A stretch of 64,000 bases of DNA from Limnephilus marmoratus. Taxonomy: Eukaryota; Arthropoda; Insecta; Trichoptera; Limnephilidae. Positions within the stretch are counted from its first letter, which is position 1; each line of letters opens with the position of its first letter. Positions 25,801 through 33,700 of this stretch are shown here, in pieces. The position numbers were made by a program, and so were the translations under genes. A model generated the notes under the pieces. The model did no database searches. It had not been told where the DNA came from and saw nothing but the letters and a program-made list of their open reading frames with translations. The stretch lies in NCBI GenBank assembly GCA_917880885.1, contig OU862927.1, positions 39,893,571 through 39,957,570 on the forward strand. Direction: 5' to 3'.

Positions 25801-28800
25801 CAAAAGAGTTATAGTCAAAAAGAGAAAAGCTTCCAGTGTTGAAGGTGAGTGAAGAATTGAAATAATAATATAAAGGAAAATAATATATATTTTTTTTCAT
25901 TTGCTCTGATGAAAAAGGGAGACCATAATGCAGAGTTAATTTTTTTACAGTCATGAAAGCGGACGATATGCCCCTTGTGCGCTTCATCAGTACACCATGC
26001 ATCCTGTGCGAGGGCAAGTGCAAGTACAAGATGACCATAAGCCACCAAGACCTCAAGGACAAGATCTTCAAGTGCTTCGGCATTAAGGTAATACACCATT
26101 TTCAATCAACTATTAGGTGGGTACCCATACCGCCTCACTGGGAACCATTCATTGGATAACCAATATCTCTGCCGTAAGTCACCCACTCCATGATTTGCTC
26201 CTCATCTGCCGTATTTTACACAGACCTCGATATTGTCTATAAGTATGAGGAACAACAGAGGGCTAAGGTTTGACCCCTGGGGAATACCTGACATCACTGG
26301 GAGTTTTTTAGATTCATGTTCATTTATTAACACATATTAACTTATGGATTTCAGATAGTAATTTGGTGATGTAATTTCTTATAAAAATCATTTAAAATAT
26401 TTTTGGTATGGTATGGCTACAGGTCTGTAATTCTTTATATTAGCCTTGTCTCCAGCTTTGTAAGCTGGGCTTGCAATAATTAATAACACGCGAGAGATTC
26501 CAAGATTGGTGGAAACAACCATATGACTATGATTACCATACAACAATACGCTGAGATTAAATAGCAAAACTTAAAAAGAAAAAAAATAAGATTGTTACCT
26601 ATTTTAAATGGGTGTTTCTTTTATTTCAGCTGATTGCTAATCACAAATTTGAAATGTGTGAGGGATGTCTGTCGCAGCTGAAGAATGCAGAATACTTCCG
26701 GACTAAAGTTCACATTGTCAATGAACAAATCATTAAAGAAGGTAATAATTATTAAAACCTGTTATAATAATCTCTACATATTATAAATTAAATTCCCCCG
26801 CGTCGTCTGTTCGCGATAAACTCGAAAACTACTGAACGGATTTTCATGCGGTTTTCACCAATAGATAGTGTTTCTGAAGGAAGGTTTAGTTATGTAATTT
26901 ATCAAGGATTTGTGTAAATTGGTTGAAACATAATGATAATTGTTAGAAGTGTTGGAAAAAGTCAAGCTGCCTGGCAGCTTTCATCGAAAACGCTGCCTAA
27001 TCCTTTTGGGATATAACAAAACAATGCATGGTGGGATATTCCTCTTTTATAGATCTACAAAAAAGTCCGCGAAGCCATATACATATCTATCTTTTACGGT
27101 AGCTTACTATACCCATTCTATCTTCTAAAAAAATGGTCACGTACATTGCGGTAATTGAAAAGTTATTTAGACGGATACAGTATTAATCCTTATTAACTTA
27201 AATACGTTAGTTACCCCTATAATCTTTCACACCATCTCTACGTATTATAAATTAAAGTCCTCCGCAGCATCTGTCTGTCTCTTCGCGATAAACTCAAAGA
27301 CGGCGGTGGTTATAAAGGTTGGATAACCATCCAGTAGATGACATTGTGTTTTATTAGCCACAGCAACACGTGGCCGGGTCAGCTAGTACATATAATATAA
27401 ATGAAGAAATTTTCTTGTGATGATTTAAAATGAACATTTAATGTCATACGAATAGCACAATTAATATGTAAGAATATATCATTGGCCGAGTACTTAAATG
27501 TTTTGCAGATTTTAGGTAACAACTTCTTGCACAGTAAAGTGTTCATTTTATCTACGTATTCTTTATTCTTAATTTTGTCTAAGTCATTAAAATCAGACAT
27601 ATTTGGGAAGTAAATTGATTAAATTATAATAATTCCTGCCAAAGACACAATAACCTGATGTTTTAAACCCCTGTGCTGTAAATTGGAAATGTACTGAGAG
27701 AACAGTAGGTAATTTTAAGTACTGAGCCGACAATATGCTGATTTTTTCTTACAAGTCGAAAGTCTGCTGGATGGTGTAATTTAATGATATTTATTTACAT
27801 TGACCTTTATTCTATATGCTAACATATTTCCTCTTTCCAGATATCATGAACCGTAAGGTGGGAGACCCTCCACTGGAAACTGAGGAACCTGTGAAGCACG
27901 TTATCCAGCTTTCTGAAAGGGAAACGCAGACAAACGAGCCCCCTGAAACATACGACCCTAAAGATCTGAGCAACTTCCGCATTCTGTTTGACGAAGAAGT
28001 GGATCCCAGAAACCTGGTGGACAGCCCCGCCTTCCTGAGAATGAGCTCCGACATATACAGAGACGGCCTCAGTCTCTGCAAAAAGAGAATCCTGATAATG
28101 ACAGACAAGCAACAACCTCCAAAATTGACTCCTCTCGAAAACACCACCTTCCCACAAAAGTTCCATCCTCTGTACGAAAGTTCAGAATATCAAAAATTCC
28201 AGCCTGCATTTGAAAGCAGGTATAAAAAAACGGATTTGCCTCCATCACCGCCTCTACCTCCTGTGGTTGGAGACACGCACATGTTGAAGCATGTCAAGCC
28301 CGTGCAGGTAGAGAAGCCGCTCATCTACACGGAGGGCCGCCCGCCAACGCGCGTGGGCCGGAAGTCCAACCTGACTAAGGTTTACGTGTGCAATTCCTGT
28401 CACGAAAAGTTCCTCGATATCCAGCTGCTCAAGACTCACATTGAGGGTCATAAAAGTTGGTTGCTTTCTCGTTTTCTTACCCAGACCTGTTTCCCGAATA
28501 TTTCCTCATACGAGGGTGGTCTGAAAAGTTGCGACCTGAACATGAAGATGACAGCACTCGTCAATAAAAGCTAGTGAATGTAGTTGTGCATATTTTGACA
28601 GTTACTCACCAAAGTTTTCGGCCATTTTGGATGCTCAGTTTTTAGTTGACAGTCGTTTGAGTGAGTCGATATGTGTGTTTTTGTGACAATGGAAAAAATT
28701 GAGTATCGAGCTGTTATTAAATTTTAGTTTTCTGTTTTTAAGGGAACAAAAAAAAGTCGCTTGGGACTAGATGTGGTGAGTAAGGCGGATGGTCAAGCAG

Positions 28801-29914
28801 TGGATTTTTGCCATGGCAACCGCTGAGGTGTGAGACGGCACGTTGTCTTGGTGAAACAGGATTTTTGGTCTAACGTGAGCAAACGCGGCACCCAATGCGC
28901 GGACAGCTTTCTCATGTCTAAATCTTGATTTAATATGTGACAGACAGGTTCTTTGGACATTTTCATAATCTCTGCTATATCTCTCACTTTAATTCGGCGG
29001 TCATCTAACCCTATTTGGTGAAATTCAGCAATGTCATTGTCAGTAGTTGCAGTTTTTGGACATCCCGAACGTTCATTGTCTCCCAAGCTCTTACGGCCAT
29101 GTTTAAATTCAGCTGACCAAAATTTCGCTGTGGTAAATGATGGTGCAGAGTCCCCACACACAGAGTCCAACTCATCTGTAGTGTTTAGTAAAAAAAACAT
29201 TTATTTTCTTGTCCATACAAAACAAACAACTTTTTAGACAGCTTAATTAATACCTAGAGAAAAACAATAAAACATAAAATCTTCTAATATTTGAATTTCC
29301 TAGAGCAGCAGCTGGCCAGTAGGTAGGGGGCTGAGTAGCTACTAGCATAGAGCCCACACATCTTTGATTTTCGTAGGTGTATTGCCTTTCAAAAACAAAA
29401 ATTTAATAACAGCTCGATACTCAATTTTTTCCATTTTCACAAAAACACACACATCGACTCACTCAAACGACTGTCAACTAAAAACTGCGTGTCCAAAATG
29501 GCCGAAACTTTGGTGAGTAACTGTCAAAAGATGCACAACTACATTCACTTGCTTTTATTGACGAGTGCTGCCGTCTTCATGTTCAGGTCGGAAACTTTTC
29601 AGACCACCCTCGTAACTCAAAATAATTTAATAATTTTCTCTGCTCTACTATCTTGTGTTATATCTTGTCCCATATGTCATTAATCTTTCCCAAATCTCAC
29701 CGGTCTTGTGTTATATTCTTGCCCTATTAAATGTGACCTGCCTCATGTTGTATTCTTATCCCGAATATGTGATCTGATGTGTTGCATGGTGTTGTTGCTT
29801 GCAGCCACCGGAGAGCAGCAGTCCAACATCCCGGCCCCGGCCAGCTGGTCCAACCCCAATCTCTTCAACCCCGGCCCATCCCATGAATTCGGGCACACTG
29901 ACCATCACAGATAA
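16774..29914 (+). CDS. THAP-THAP-ZAD-C2H2 protein, 10-exon gene (predicted 836 aa)
   Basis: The model joins exons 16774-16847, 18718-18922, 20406-20679, 21708-21918, 24147-24406, 25332-25844, 25951-26087, 26630-26741, 27841-28455 and 29805-29914. Every junction has AG/GT borders, and all nine joins keep one reading frame (2511 nt). Residues 1-~85 are a THAP zinc-dependent DNA-binding domain and ~100-160 a basic coiled coil. ~185-255 is an acidic serine-rich linker, ~256-330 a second THAP-like domain and ~520-590 a ZAD dimerisation domain, with a single C2H2 finger at ~776-800. It is probably a nuclear DNA-binding regulator. The introns are loaded with transposons (hAT, Helitron, Harbinger, LINE, mariner). 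The link between exons 3 and 4 rests on phase and plausible splice sites, so two adjacent genes remain possible. Confidence 0.72.
17095..17102. repeat. hAT MITE target duplication, left
   Basis: ATTTACAT, repeated at 18052-18059. Confidence 0.85.
17103..18051. mobile_element. hAT-type non-autonomous element in intron 1
   Basis: The ends TAGGCCTGGGTT and ...GACCCAGGACTA are inverted copies, flanked by the perfect 8-bp duplication ATTTACAT. The sub-terminal parts hold repeated GACCCGCTC and CGAGCGGGTC-type words in both orientations, which are likely transposase-binding motifs. There is no transposase frame. It is much more GC-rich than the surrounding intron. Confidence 0.85.
18060..18350. 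other. Intron 1 remainder, nothing recognised
   Basis: AT-rich intronic sequence. Its in-frame continuity with the following 150-bp repeat gives a 224-codon open frame (18154-18828), which is a coincidence of the repeat length rather than a gene. Confidence 0.5.
18351..18754 (+). repeat. Triplicated 150-bp intron/exon block at the exon 2 acceptor
   Basis: Units start at 18351, 18501 and 18651 (TTATTTGTATACTACCCA), a 150-bp period. Units 1 and 2 are complete and nearly identical; unit 3 is partial and runs into real exon 2. Each unit has a branch/pyrimidine region, the acceptor TATTTTCAG and the first ~37 bases of exon 2. In units 1 and 2, splicing at that acceptor would give RFPTGTRGSLQR followed by unrelated residues and an in-frame stop. 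They are therefore decoy or poison acceptors. Confidence 0.85.
18718..18922 (+). CDS. THAP-ZAD gene exon 2: rest of THAP domain 1
   Basis: After TATTTTCAG it encodes FPTGTRGSLQRESWIKAM, then the second metal pair as CSLHFEEHF and a closing DDAIPTIF. These are the conserved tryptophan, C-x2-H-F and AVPTIF features of THAP domains. It ends AAA AAG before GTAAAC in phase 0. Confidence 0.85.
19364..19800 (-). mobile_element. RTE-type LINE 3' end, antisense in intron 2
   Basis: The - strand encodes the C-terminal signature of RTE-like retrotransposon ORFs: KWSGHTIRGSKKW, a FRRWVDDIKAIAGGTW segment and EKWRQLEEAFV. It ends in a TTATTATTATTAT tract (the poly-A-like tail when read antisense) at 19364-19385. 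The reverse transcriptase core is missing, so it is 5'-truncated. Confidence 0.8.
20406..20679 (+). CDS. THAP-ZAD gene exon 3: coiled-coil region
   Basis: Starts after TTTATTCCAG and encodes AQSVRSPQKCTT, then a charged heptad-like run (EKKLKQDLAKLRLKLQQQR) and further basic residues. A coiled coil just after the THAP domain is common in THAP proteins and supports dimerisation. The proposed donor is TTCAG/GTTCCA at 20679, phase 1, which joins to exon 4 in frame. The donor is weak, and this is the least certain junction in the model. Confidence 0.7.
20680..21051 (+). mobile_element. LINE tail and 5'-truncated Helitron in intron 3
   Basis: An ATAATAATAATAAAACG tract and a short T-rich piece are followed by a Helitron copy. 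It carries the words ACGGATTTTCATGCGGTTTT and ACCAATAGATAG shared with 26830-26870, and ends GGCCGGGTCTGCTAG before a T, the CTAG|T Helitron 3' end (21048-21051). Its 5' terminus is missing. Confidence 0.7.
21052..21707. other. Intron 3 remainder, nothing recognised
   Basis: No coding signal or repeat that I can identify. The last bases (CAGTTTGTTATGTTGCAG) form the acceptor of exon 4. Confidence 0.5.
21708..21918 (+). CDS. THAP-ZAD gene exon 4: acidic serine-rich linker
   Basis: Encodes DDAKSEAGESPE, SNSDSDSELLKPKEE and SDSEDSDEGKTFS, then FQPHYLYRNAVN. It is low-complexity and acidic, with many potential casein-kinase-type serines, and probably disordered. It ends TCA AG before GTATTA, phase 2, matching exon 5. 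Confidence 0.75.
22340..23160 (-). mobile_element. 5'-truncated Jockey/CR1-like LINE, antisense in intron 4
   Basis: On the - strand two broken frames encode a reverse transcriptase C-terminal region: LLYVSLVRSLMEYNSVVWSP, then YIERIQKKFLRFINFKL. The 3' end in element orientation is the TTATTTATTTATTTAACGCC tract near 22362-22383. It is not functional because of the truncation and frameshifts. Confidence 0.8.
23268..23499. mobile_element. Fold-back MITE in intron 4
   Basis: The arms TTTCGTTATTTGTTTTTGGG and its inverse close a 232-bp element. The inner arms contain CTTTAGCCAACATTTCG and its inverse, with a duplicated ACACTGCAACGCTGT word in the middle. It could form a near-complete hairpin. 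No coding sequence. Confidence 0.75.
23500..24146. other. Intron 4 remainder with a hAT-like terminus
   Basis: Near 23654 the word CAGGGCCGTCTTAAG matches a common hAT terminal sequence and is followed by a GGGCCCCTGAGCACCC segment. No matching second end was found. Otherwise unrecognised. Confidence 0.4.
24147..24406 (+). CDS. THAP-ZAD gene exon 5: second THAP-like domain
   Basis: Encodes SKCCVVPDCLSKSRRLFDLP, a central WLELMPWLPD, the second metal pair CSRHFSRDDL, and VDAVPTMNLPDP. The CxxxxC, LCSRHF and AVPTM elements are those of a THAP domain. The exon is very GC-rich, unlike its neighbours. The acceptor TTGAAG and donor AAAAA/GTAACA give phases 2 and 1, consistent with exons 4 and 6. 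Confidence 0.78.
24546..25188 (+). mobile_element. Internally deleted Harbinger element in intron 5
   Basis: Terminal inverted repeats start (A/T)(A/G)GCC-GGTACACA-GACAACGATTT and continue inward for about 60 bp. They are flanked by TTA on both sides (24543-24545 and 25189-25191). The interior encodes a Harbinger transposase N-terminal piece (24695-24970). At 643 bp it has lost the catalytic region. Confidence 0.82.
24695..24970 (+). pseudogene. Harbinger transposase N-terminal fragment
   Basis: A 91-codon frame with VWCMDWLLKRKSYSCVNLL, then DWHNYFRMNKEPYLHLLFHH. The W-x-WL and YFRM motifs belong to PIF/Harbinger transposase N termini. It stops before the DDE catalytic core, so it cannot be an active transposase. 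It lies centrally inside the 24546-25188 element. Confidence 0.75.
25332..25844 (+). CDS. THAP-ZAD gene exon 6: disordered linker with basic tail
   Basis: A 171-codon exon between TATGTTCTAG and GTGAGT. It encodes polar sequence with proline and serine (NLNVPGVNNLLFMVQPMDAK), ending in KKSKLTVIKKVS and VIVKKRKASS, which look like nuclear localisation signals. No domain is recognised. It is phase 1 on both sides. Confidence 0.75.
25951..26087 (+). CDS. THAP-ZAD gene exon 7: ZAD domain, first half
   Basis: Encodes MPLVRFISTPCILCEGKC followed by HQDLKDKIFKCFGIK. The C-x2-C pair and the L-x-x-K-I-x-x-C-x-x-I helix are the first half of a ZAD (zinc-finger-associated domain), an arthropod dimerisation module of C2H2 proteins. 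It ends AAG/GTAATA, phase 0. Confidence 0.82.
26110..26310 (-). mobile_element. LINE reverse transcriptase fragment, antisense in intron 7
   Basis: The - strand of 26195-26290 reads GIPQGSNLSPLLFLILIDNI, the reverse transcriptase motif-4 region of a non-LTR element. The adjacent 26110-26190 resembles the SINE/LINE sequence at 48790-48840 (ATTGGATAACCAA-ATCTCTGCC). Confidence 0.7.
26630..26741 (+). CDS. THAP-ZAD gene exon 8: ZAD domain, second half
   Basis: Encodes LIANHKFEMCEGCLSQLKNA then EYFRTKVHIVNEQII. The second C-x2-C pair and the final helix with an aromatic-FR motif complete the ZAD fold begun in exon 7. It ends GAAG/GTAATA, phase 1. Confidence 0.82.
26771..26945 (+). mobile_element. 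Helitron fragment with 5' terminus, intron 8
   Basis: Starts at an A|T site with TCTCTACATATTATAAATTA, as in the intact copy at 27235. It continues with CGATAAACTCGAAAACTACT and ATTTTCATGCGGTTTTCACC. The CTAG 3' end is not present, so it is 3'-truncated. Confidence 0.65.
27235..27386 (+). mobile_element. Short non-autonomous Helitron in intron 8
   Basis: The 5' end is TCTCTACGTATTATAAATTA and the 3' end GGCCGGGTCAGCTAG, inserted between A (27234) and T (27387). A GCCAC...GTGGC hairpin lies just before the terminal CTAG. These are the structural hallmarks of Helitrons, which make no target duplication. At 152 bp it has lost most of the interior. Confidence 0.8.
27841..28455 (+). CDS. THAP-ZAD gene exon 9: linker and single C2H2 finger
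   Basis: After CTCTTTCCAG it encodes MNRKVGDPPLETEEPVKHV, a long linker with a PPSPPLPPVVG proline stretch, and near the end VYVCNSCHEKFLDIQLLKTH with IEGHK, a complete C-x2-C...H-x4-H finger. The donor is taken as AAAA/GTTGGT at 28455, which keeps the frame into exon 10. If unspliced, the frame would run into the mariner and stop at 28574, which is a possible alternative 3' end. Confidence 0.8.
28509..28510. repeat. TA target duplication of mariner, left
   Basis: TA directly before CGAGGGTGGTCTG, matched by TA at 29613-29614. Confidence 0.75.
28511..29612 (-). mobile_element. mariner element with ~215-bp terminal inverted repeats, in last intron
   Basis: The ends read CGAGGGTGGTCTGAAAAGTT and its inverse, and homology between the arms continues for about 215 bp (28511-28725 against 29398-29612). 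A mariner transposase N-terminal fragment lies between them on the - strand. TA flanks both sides. It sits between exons 9 and 10 of the THAP-ZAD gene, 55 bp after the exon 9 donor. Confidence 0.85.
28793..29200 (-). pseudogene. mariner transposase N-terminal fragment
   Basis: Encodes CGDSAPSFTTAKFWSAEFKH, then RSGCPKTATTDNDIAEFHQI and IAEIMKMSKEPVCHILNQDL, the helix-turn-helix region of a mariner transposase. The reading ends before the DD34D catalytic domain, so it is inactive. Confidence 0.8.
29805..29914 (+). CDS. THAP-ZAD gene exon 10: C-terminal tail and stop
   Basis: After TTGCTTGCAG it encodes TGEQQSNIPAPASWSNPNL to the end HTDHHR and TAA at 29912-29914. It is a short proline/asparagine-rich tail with no domain. 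It is phase-consistent with exon 9. Confidence 0.65.
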
Positions 29915-29943
29915 TATTAGATGTAAACCCTCTCTTTAGTCTT

Positions 29944-29949
29944 AATAAA
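29944..29949 (+). terminator. Polyadenylation signal of THAP-ZAD gene
   Basis: AATAAA 30 bases after the stop codon, followed by T/GT-rich sequence (TTTTGTTGTC). Confidence 0.6.
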
Positions 29950-30159
29950 TCTACTAAATTTTGTTGTCTAAAATGATGTTGTTTTATTCTTTCACGGAAT
30001 GTAAATAAAGTTGTTTGGCGGCCTGTCCTAGTCAGTTAACATATTGCATTAAAAAATAAACTGCATTGAGAATAAAATAATATTAGGAAGTAAAAATAAC
30101 AGCAATTATGTCTCCAGTAATACCTCTTGATCCTTGGCGGCTCTCATTGACACATTGAA

Positions 30160-30506
30160 GTGATGTTCGTTCACCCCGCCGTGGAAAAATAAAATAAAAA
30201 TTTAATTTAAATGATATATTTTCATGAATACAATTAGTTTAACAATCTTATATATTAACACCACACTTCAGAGTGGCAGATTACTCTCAATATCACGACC
30301 AGATATGAGTAGCCAGGTCCTTTCCGAAATTTCCCTTCCCCACTTCCTTCAGCCTCTCAAGAATACCAGATGATGGGACACCAAAAAGTATGAATGTGTG
30401 GGTGCCCCAGTGGAAGCGAAACAAAGGCAGATCAAAGAAGAGATGGTTAGATTGCATGGAAGAGGATTGGAGCAGGACGGGAAGGACTGAGGTCAATGGC
30501 GACGGA
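30160..30506 (+). mobile_element. SINE remnant plus LINE C-terminal tail between convergent genes
   Basis: 30160-30360 is a diverged copy of the SINE at 33437-33835 (GTGGCAGATTACTCTCAATATC, CTTCAGCCTCTCAA). From 30400 the + strand reads KRNKGRSKKRWLDCMEEDW, the C-terminal signature of RTE-type LINE proteins, and ends in an AATGATGACGATGATG tract. The tract continues into the last exon of the - strand gene. The same arrangement recurs at 61840-62260. Confidence 0.7.
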
Positions 30507-30775
30507 CTACGGCCTTAATGATGACGATGATGAAAGGATGACGTCTGAGACTGATCGACTGATGTTCTTCTTTGGATAGCCTAACTTCTGGGGTGTGCGG
30601 GTGTTCTTGTGGTGGGAATTTATGTGCACTTTGAGAGATGTCCACTGCACGAAGGCTGCATCGCACAAGGAGCACTTGTGATCCCGGATGTCGTAATGCA
30701 TTGCGAGGTGGTAACGAAGGTGCTTCCGGGCCTTGAACGCCTTACTGCAGATGTCACAGATGTAATTGCGGACAT
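30507..30775 (-). CDS. ZAD-ZNF gene exon 4: fingers 7-8 and C-terminal tail
   Basis: Starts after ATTTTTAG and encodes YICDICSKAFKARKHLRYHL (finger 7) and HKCSLCDAAFVQWTSLKVH (finger 8). A tail then ends SDVILSSSSSLRP and a stop (30507-30509). The tail's serine run comes from the antisense of an AATGATGACGATGATG retroelement terminus. The paralogous exon at 62302-62492 stops earlier because of a frame difference. Confidence 0.82.
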
Positions 30776-33700
30776 CTAAAAATGAGAGTTTAGAAAATGA
30801 CTAGCCCATAAAATAATAACACTATAAAAGACATGTAATCAATTATGCACTACTTTAGTAAAGACTGAGTGGTAAAAGAAGCATAGGCCGTGGGGGAATA
30901 CTCATTTACAATCTCCTTCCCGGTCGTTTGAAAACAGAAAGTAGAAAAAACATTTAAAAAACTTTTTAATATTTTGATTAGTGAGCAAATTTATTGTGTA
31001 CTTTAACTGGAATAATTTTGAAGATAAGGTATTATTGCTATATTAATATTGTATAGCTTTTTGCAGGACAGATTTACCAATTTCATTTATTCACCAGAAA
31101 ATCAAATTCATCATCTCCAATGAGATGAAGTAGGCCCTGATGGAAATTATTTTCTTCAGAGTGTCGTGTGCGGTGTTTACGTTAAAATAAAAACAAACAT
31201 ATCTGGGGCCTATACAAAGGAAAGGTTTTTTTTTTTAAATTGGAGACATCAGTTTTCCTAAAAATGGGGGTAGATTACACTTGTACAGGTTTATCTTTAC
31301 AGTGGTAAAAGTCATCATCGAAAGAAGTTCATAAAGTAACTCACCACTGTGTGAGCGTGAATGCATTTCTAATTCTCTTTTGCCAAAGAAAAATACACCG
31401 CATTCGGGACAGGACACATTCTTCTCTTTACGATGCACTCTCCTCACATGTTTGTCCAGTGCGCTGGGTGTGTGGCACTTCTGCGAACACTCGGGACAAA
31501 CGTACTGGTTAGTATGCACTCCGTGCTCCTTCAGCAAGTGCTCTTTTCTTTTGCGTCCGCTACAAAATCTAACACGACATTTAGGGCAAGCGTAGACCAT
31601 CTTATTGTCATGCACCGCCATATCGTGCTGCCGTAAACTGCTTTTATTCGCGTAGGACTTGTTCCTGCATCGAAGGCATGGGAATCTTTTGGCTGTATGC
31701 CTTTCCAAATGTAAATTGTATGTGTTTTTTTTAGCAAAGACCTGCCCACAAAGGTGGCACAGAAATTCTGGAAAGTGATATTCAAAATGCCCCCGCAATT
31801 TCTGTCGGTTCAGAAACACTTTTCCACAAACCGGGCACTCGGTTGAGTGTGGTTTTAATTTGGGAAGTCTGAAAGTGCTTGGTTTTGGGTATTGTTGCTG
31901 GTCTATCCATTCTACTCGTTTGATGCCCTTATTTTCACTCTTAAGGTTGTTTTTCAATGGTTCTTGGTCGGTCCATTCTAAACTCTCGCGGTTTTTCAAT
32001 TCTTGAAAATTCTGTGTTTGATCTTCTTCTTTGTGGCTGTTCATTGAATCATCATTCCAGAATGTGTCTAAATTATCATCATTGGAAAGTTTGATCTCGA
32101 TTTTATTTTGTTCAGGTCGTAGATTATCTGCAACACAAGGAAATAAATTAAATTTCTTGTTATCTACATACATGGTTTTAAAGGAATTTGAGAAAAGCTG
32201 TAAAAACCCCCAAATGAGGAGCGAATTAAAAGGCTGGCAAATAGCCAGAGGCTTAAAGCTTCAGGGGGCCTCAGCTCCGTAGATTCCAAGTTAAAAACAG
32301 ACATAAAAAATCGAAAAATACAATATTTCATAAAATTTATGTATAAATTAATTTATATCGTAAATGAAGAAAAGCTATGATTATGTATATTAATTAAGCC
32401 CTGTGACTGCAAGGAGAGGGTCTGCAATGGACGGAGATCACTGAATAAACCCGGGACAGGGACGCACGGATGCGCTGCGTCCAAGCAATGATTCTCCGGT
32501 ACCAATAATAGGACAAGGGAGAACAATGAGAAAATCCTGTGTATGGTGAAATATACATACCTCCAGTAGTTGGCTGATGCTCCGGGGGATGGGGAATAGT
32601 GGATTCTTCCTTGGTCTGTTGGAGGAGTGCCCCCGCTGCCTCCACCTGAGTCCGGAATGAGGTGGCGTCCCTCAGACGAGACACGCAAGTCTCACACAGA
32701 CCCCCAGAGCCACTGACGTTCACCAACTGCAGCAAAATACACTCAAACTTTATTATAACAAACGAGATGAGACCAACAAAATCTCAGATTTATTAAGGAC
32801 AGTTTGCTTTTTGTGCTGGTTCTGTATACAACTCAAATGAATTAATCCAATCTCACATCGAATACGGAATTTTAGCTTGGGGTAATGCATATTCCAGTGC
32901 CCTCAAACCCATCATTAAAGCACAAAAACTAATCATAAAAATAATTCTCAAACTGCTAGGATCTTCAATACCTTCAACATTATGGACGTAAAGCAGTTCT
33001 ACTCAAGATCCATCTAAGTTATTTTACACAAAAATAATAAAACACAACACACAATACCCAAGCCAAACTCCTTTTTCCAAAACCACATTTGGACAAAGAC
33101 ACTTTAAATACATAGCTTGCAAACTATACAATACACTACCAGCTATGAACAGGCAAACTGACTCTTTGACAAAATTCAAACAAGATATAAAGAAATGGAA
33201 CGTAAGTATTGGACGCCACACTATTACAAACATCTGTAAAATATATCACACATAGACAGAAATAACTATCCACATACGATCTAACCCATATAAAATAATA
33301 GAATCCTGTCAAATTTAACTCCATAAATAGATTAGACAGAATTTTCACTTTACTTCACCTCCTCCAACATTTACAAGATAACTTCTCTTTAAAAGATTTA
33401 CCCACCCTTCCAATCACTTTTTTATTTTATTCTATTCGACGGCCGGTGTAGTGCAGCGGTAAGGCGCTTGACTCGCATTCGAATCCCGGCGTGGGAAATA
33501 AATTTTATTTGATTAATTTGTGTATTTCACAATTTATTCATTTAAAAATAATATATAGTATATTTGCGGCACATTCCAGAGTGGAAGATACTCTCAGTAT
33601 CGCCCTGGTGTAAGACCACCATTCAGAATTGAAACGTTGCTTGAAATGGCTTTAGCTGTGTTTGGTGACCAGATCTGAATAGCCAGGCACTTCCCCACCT

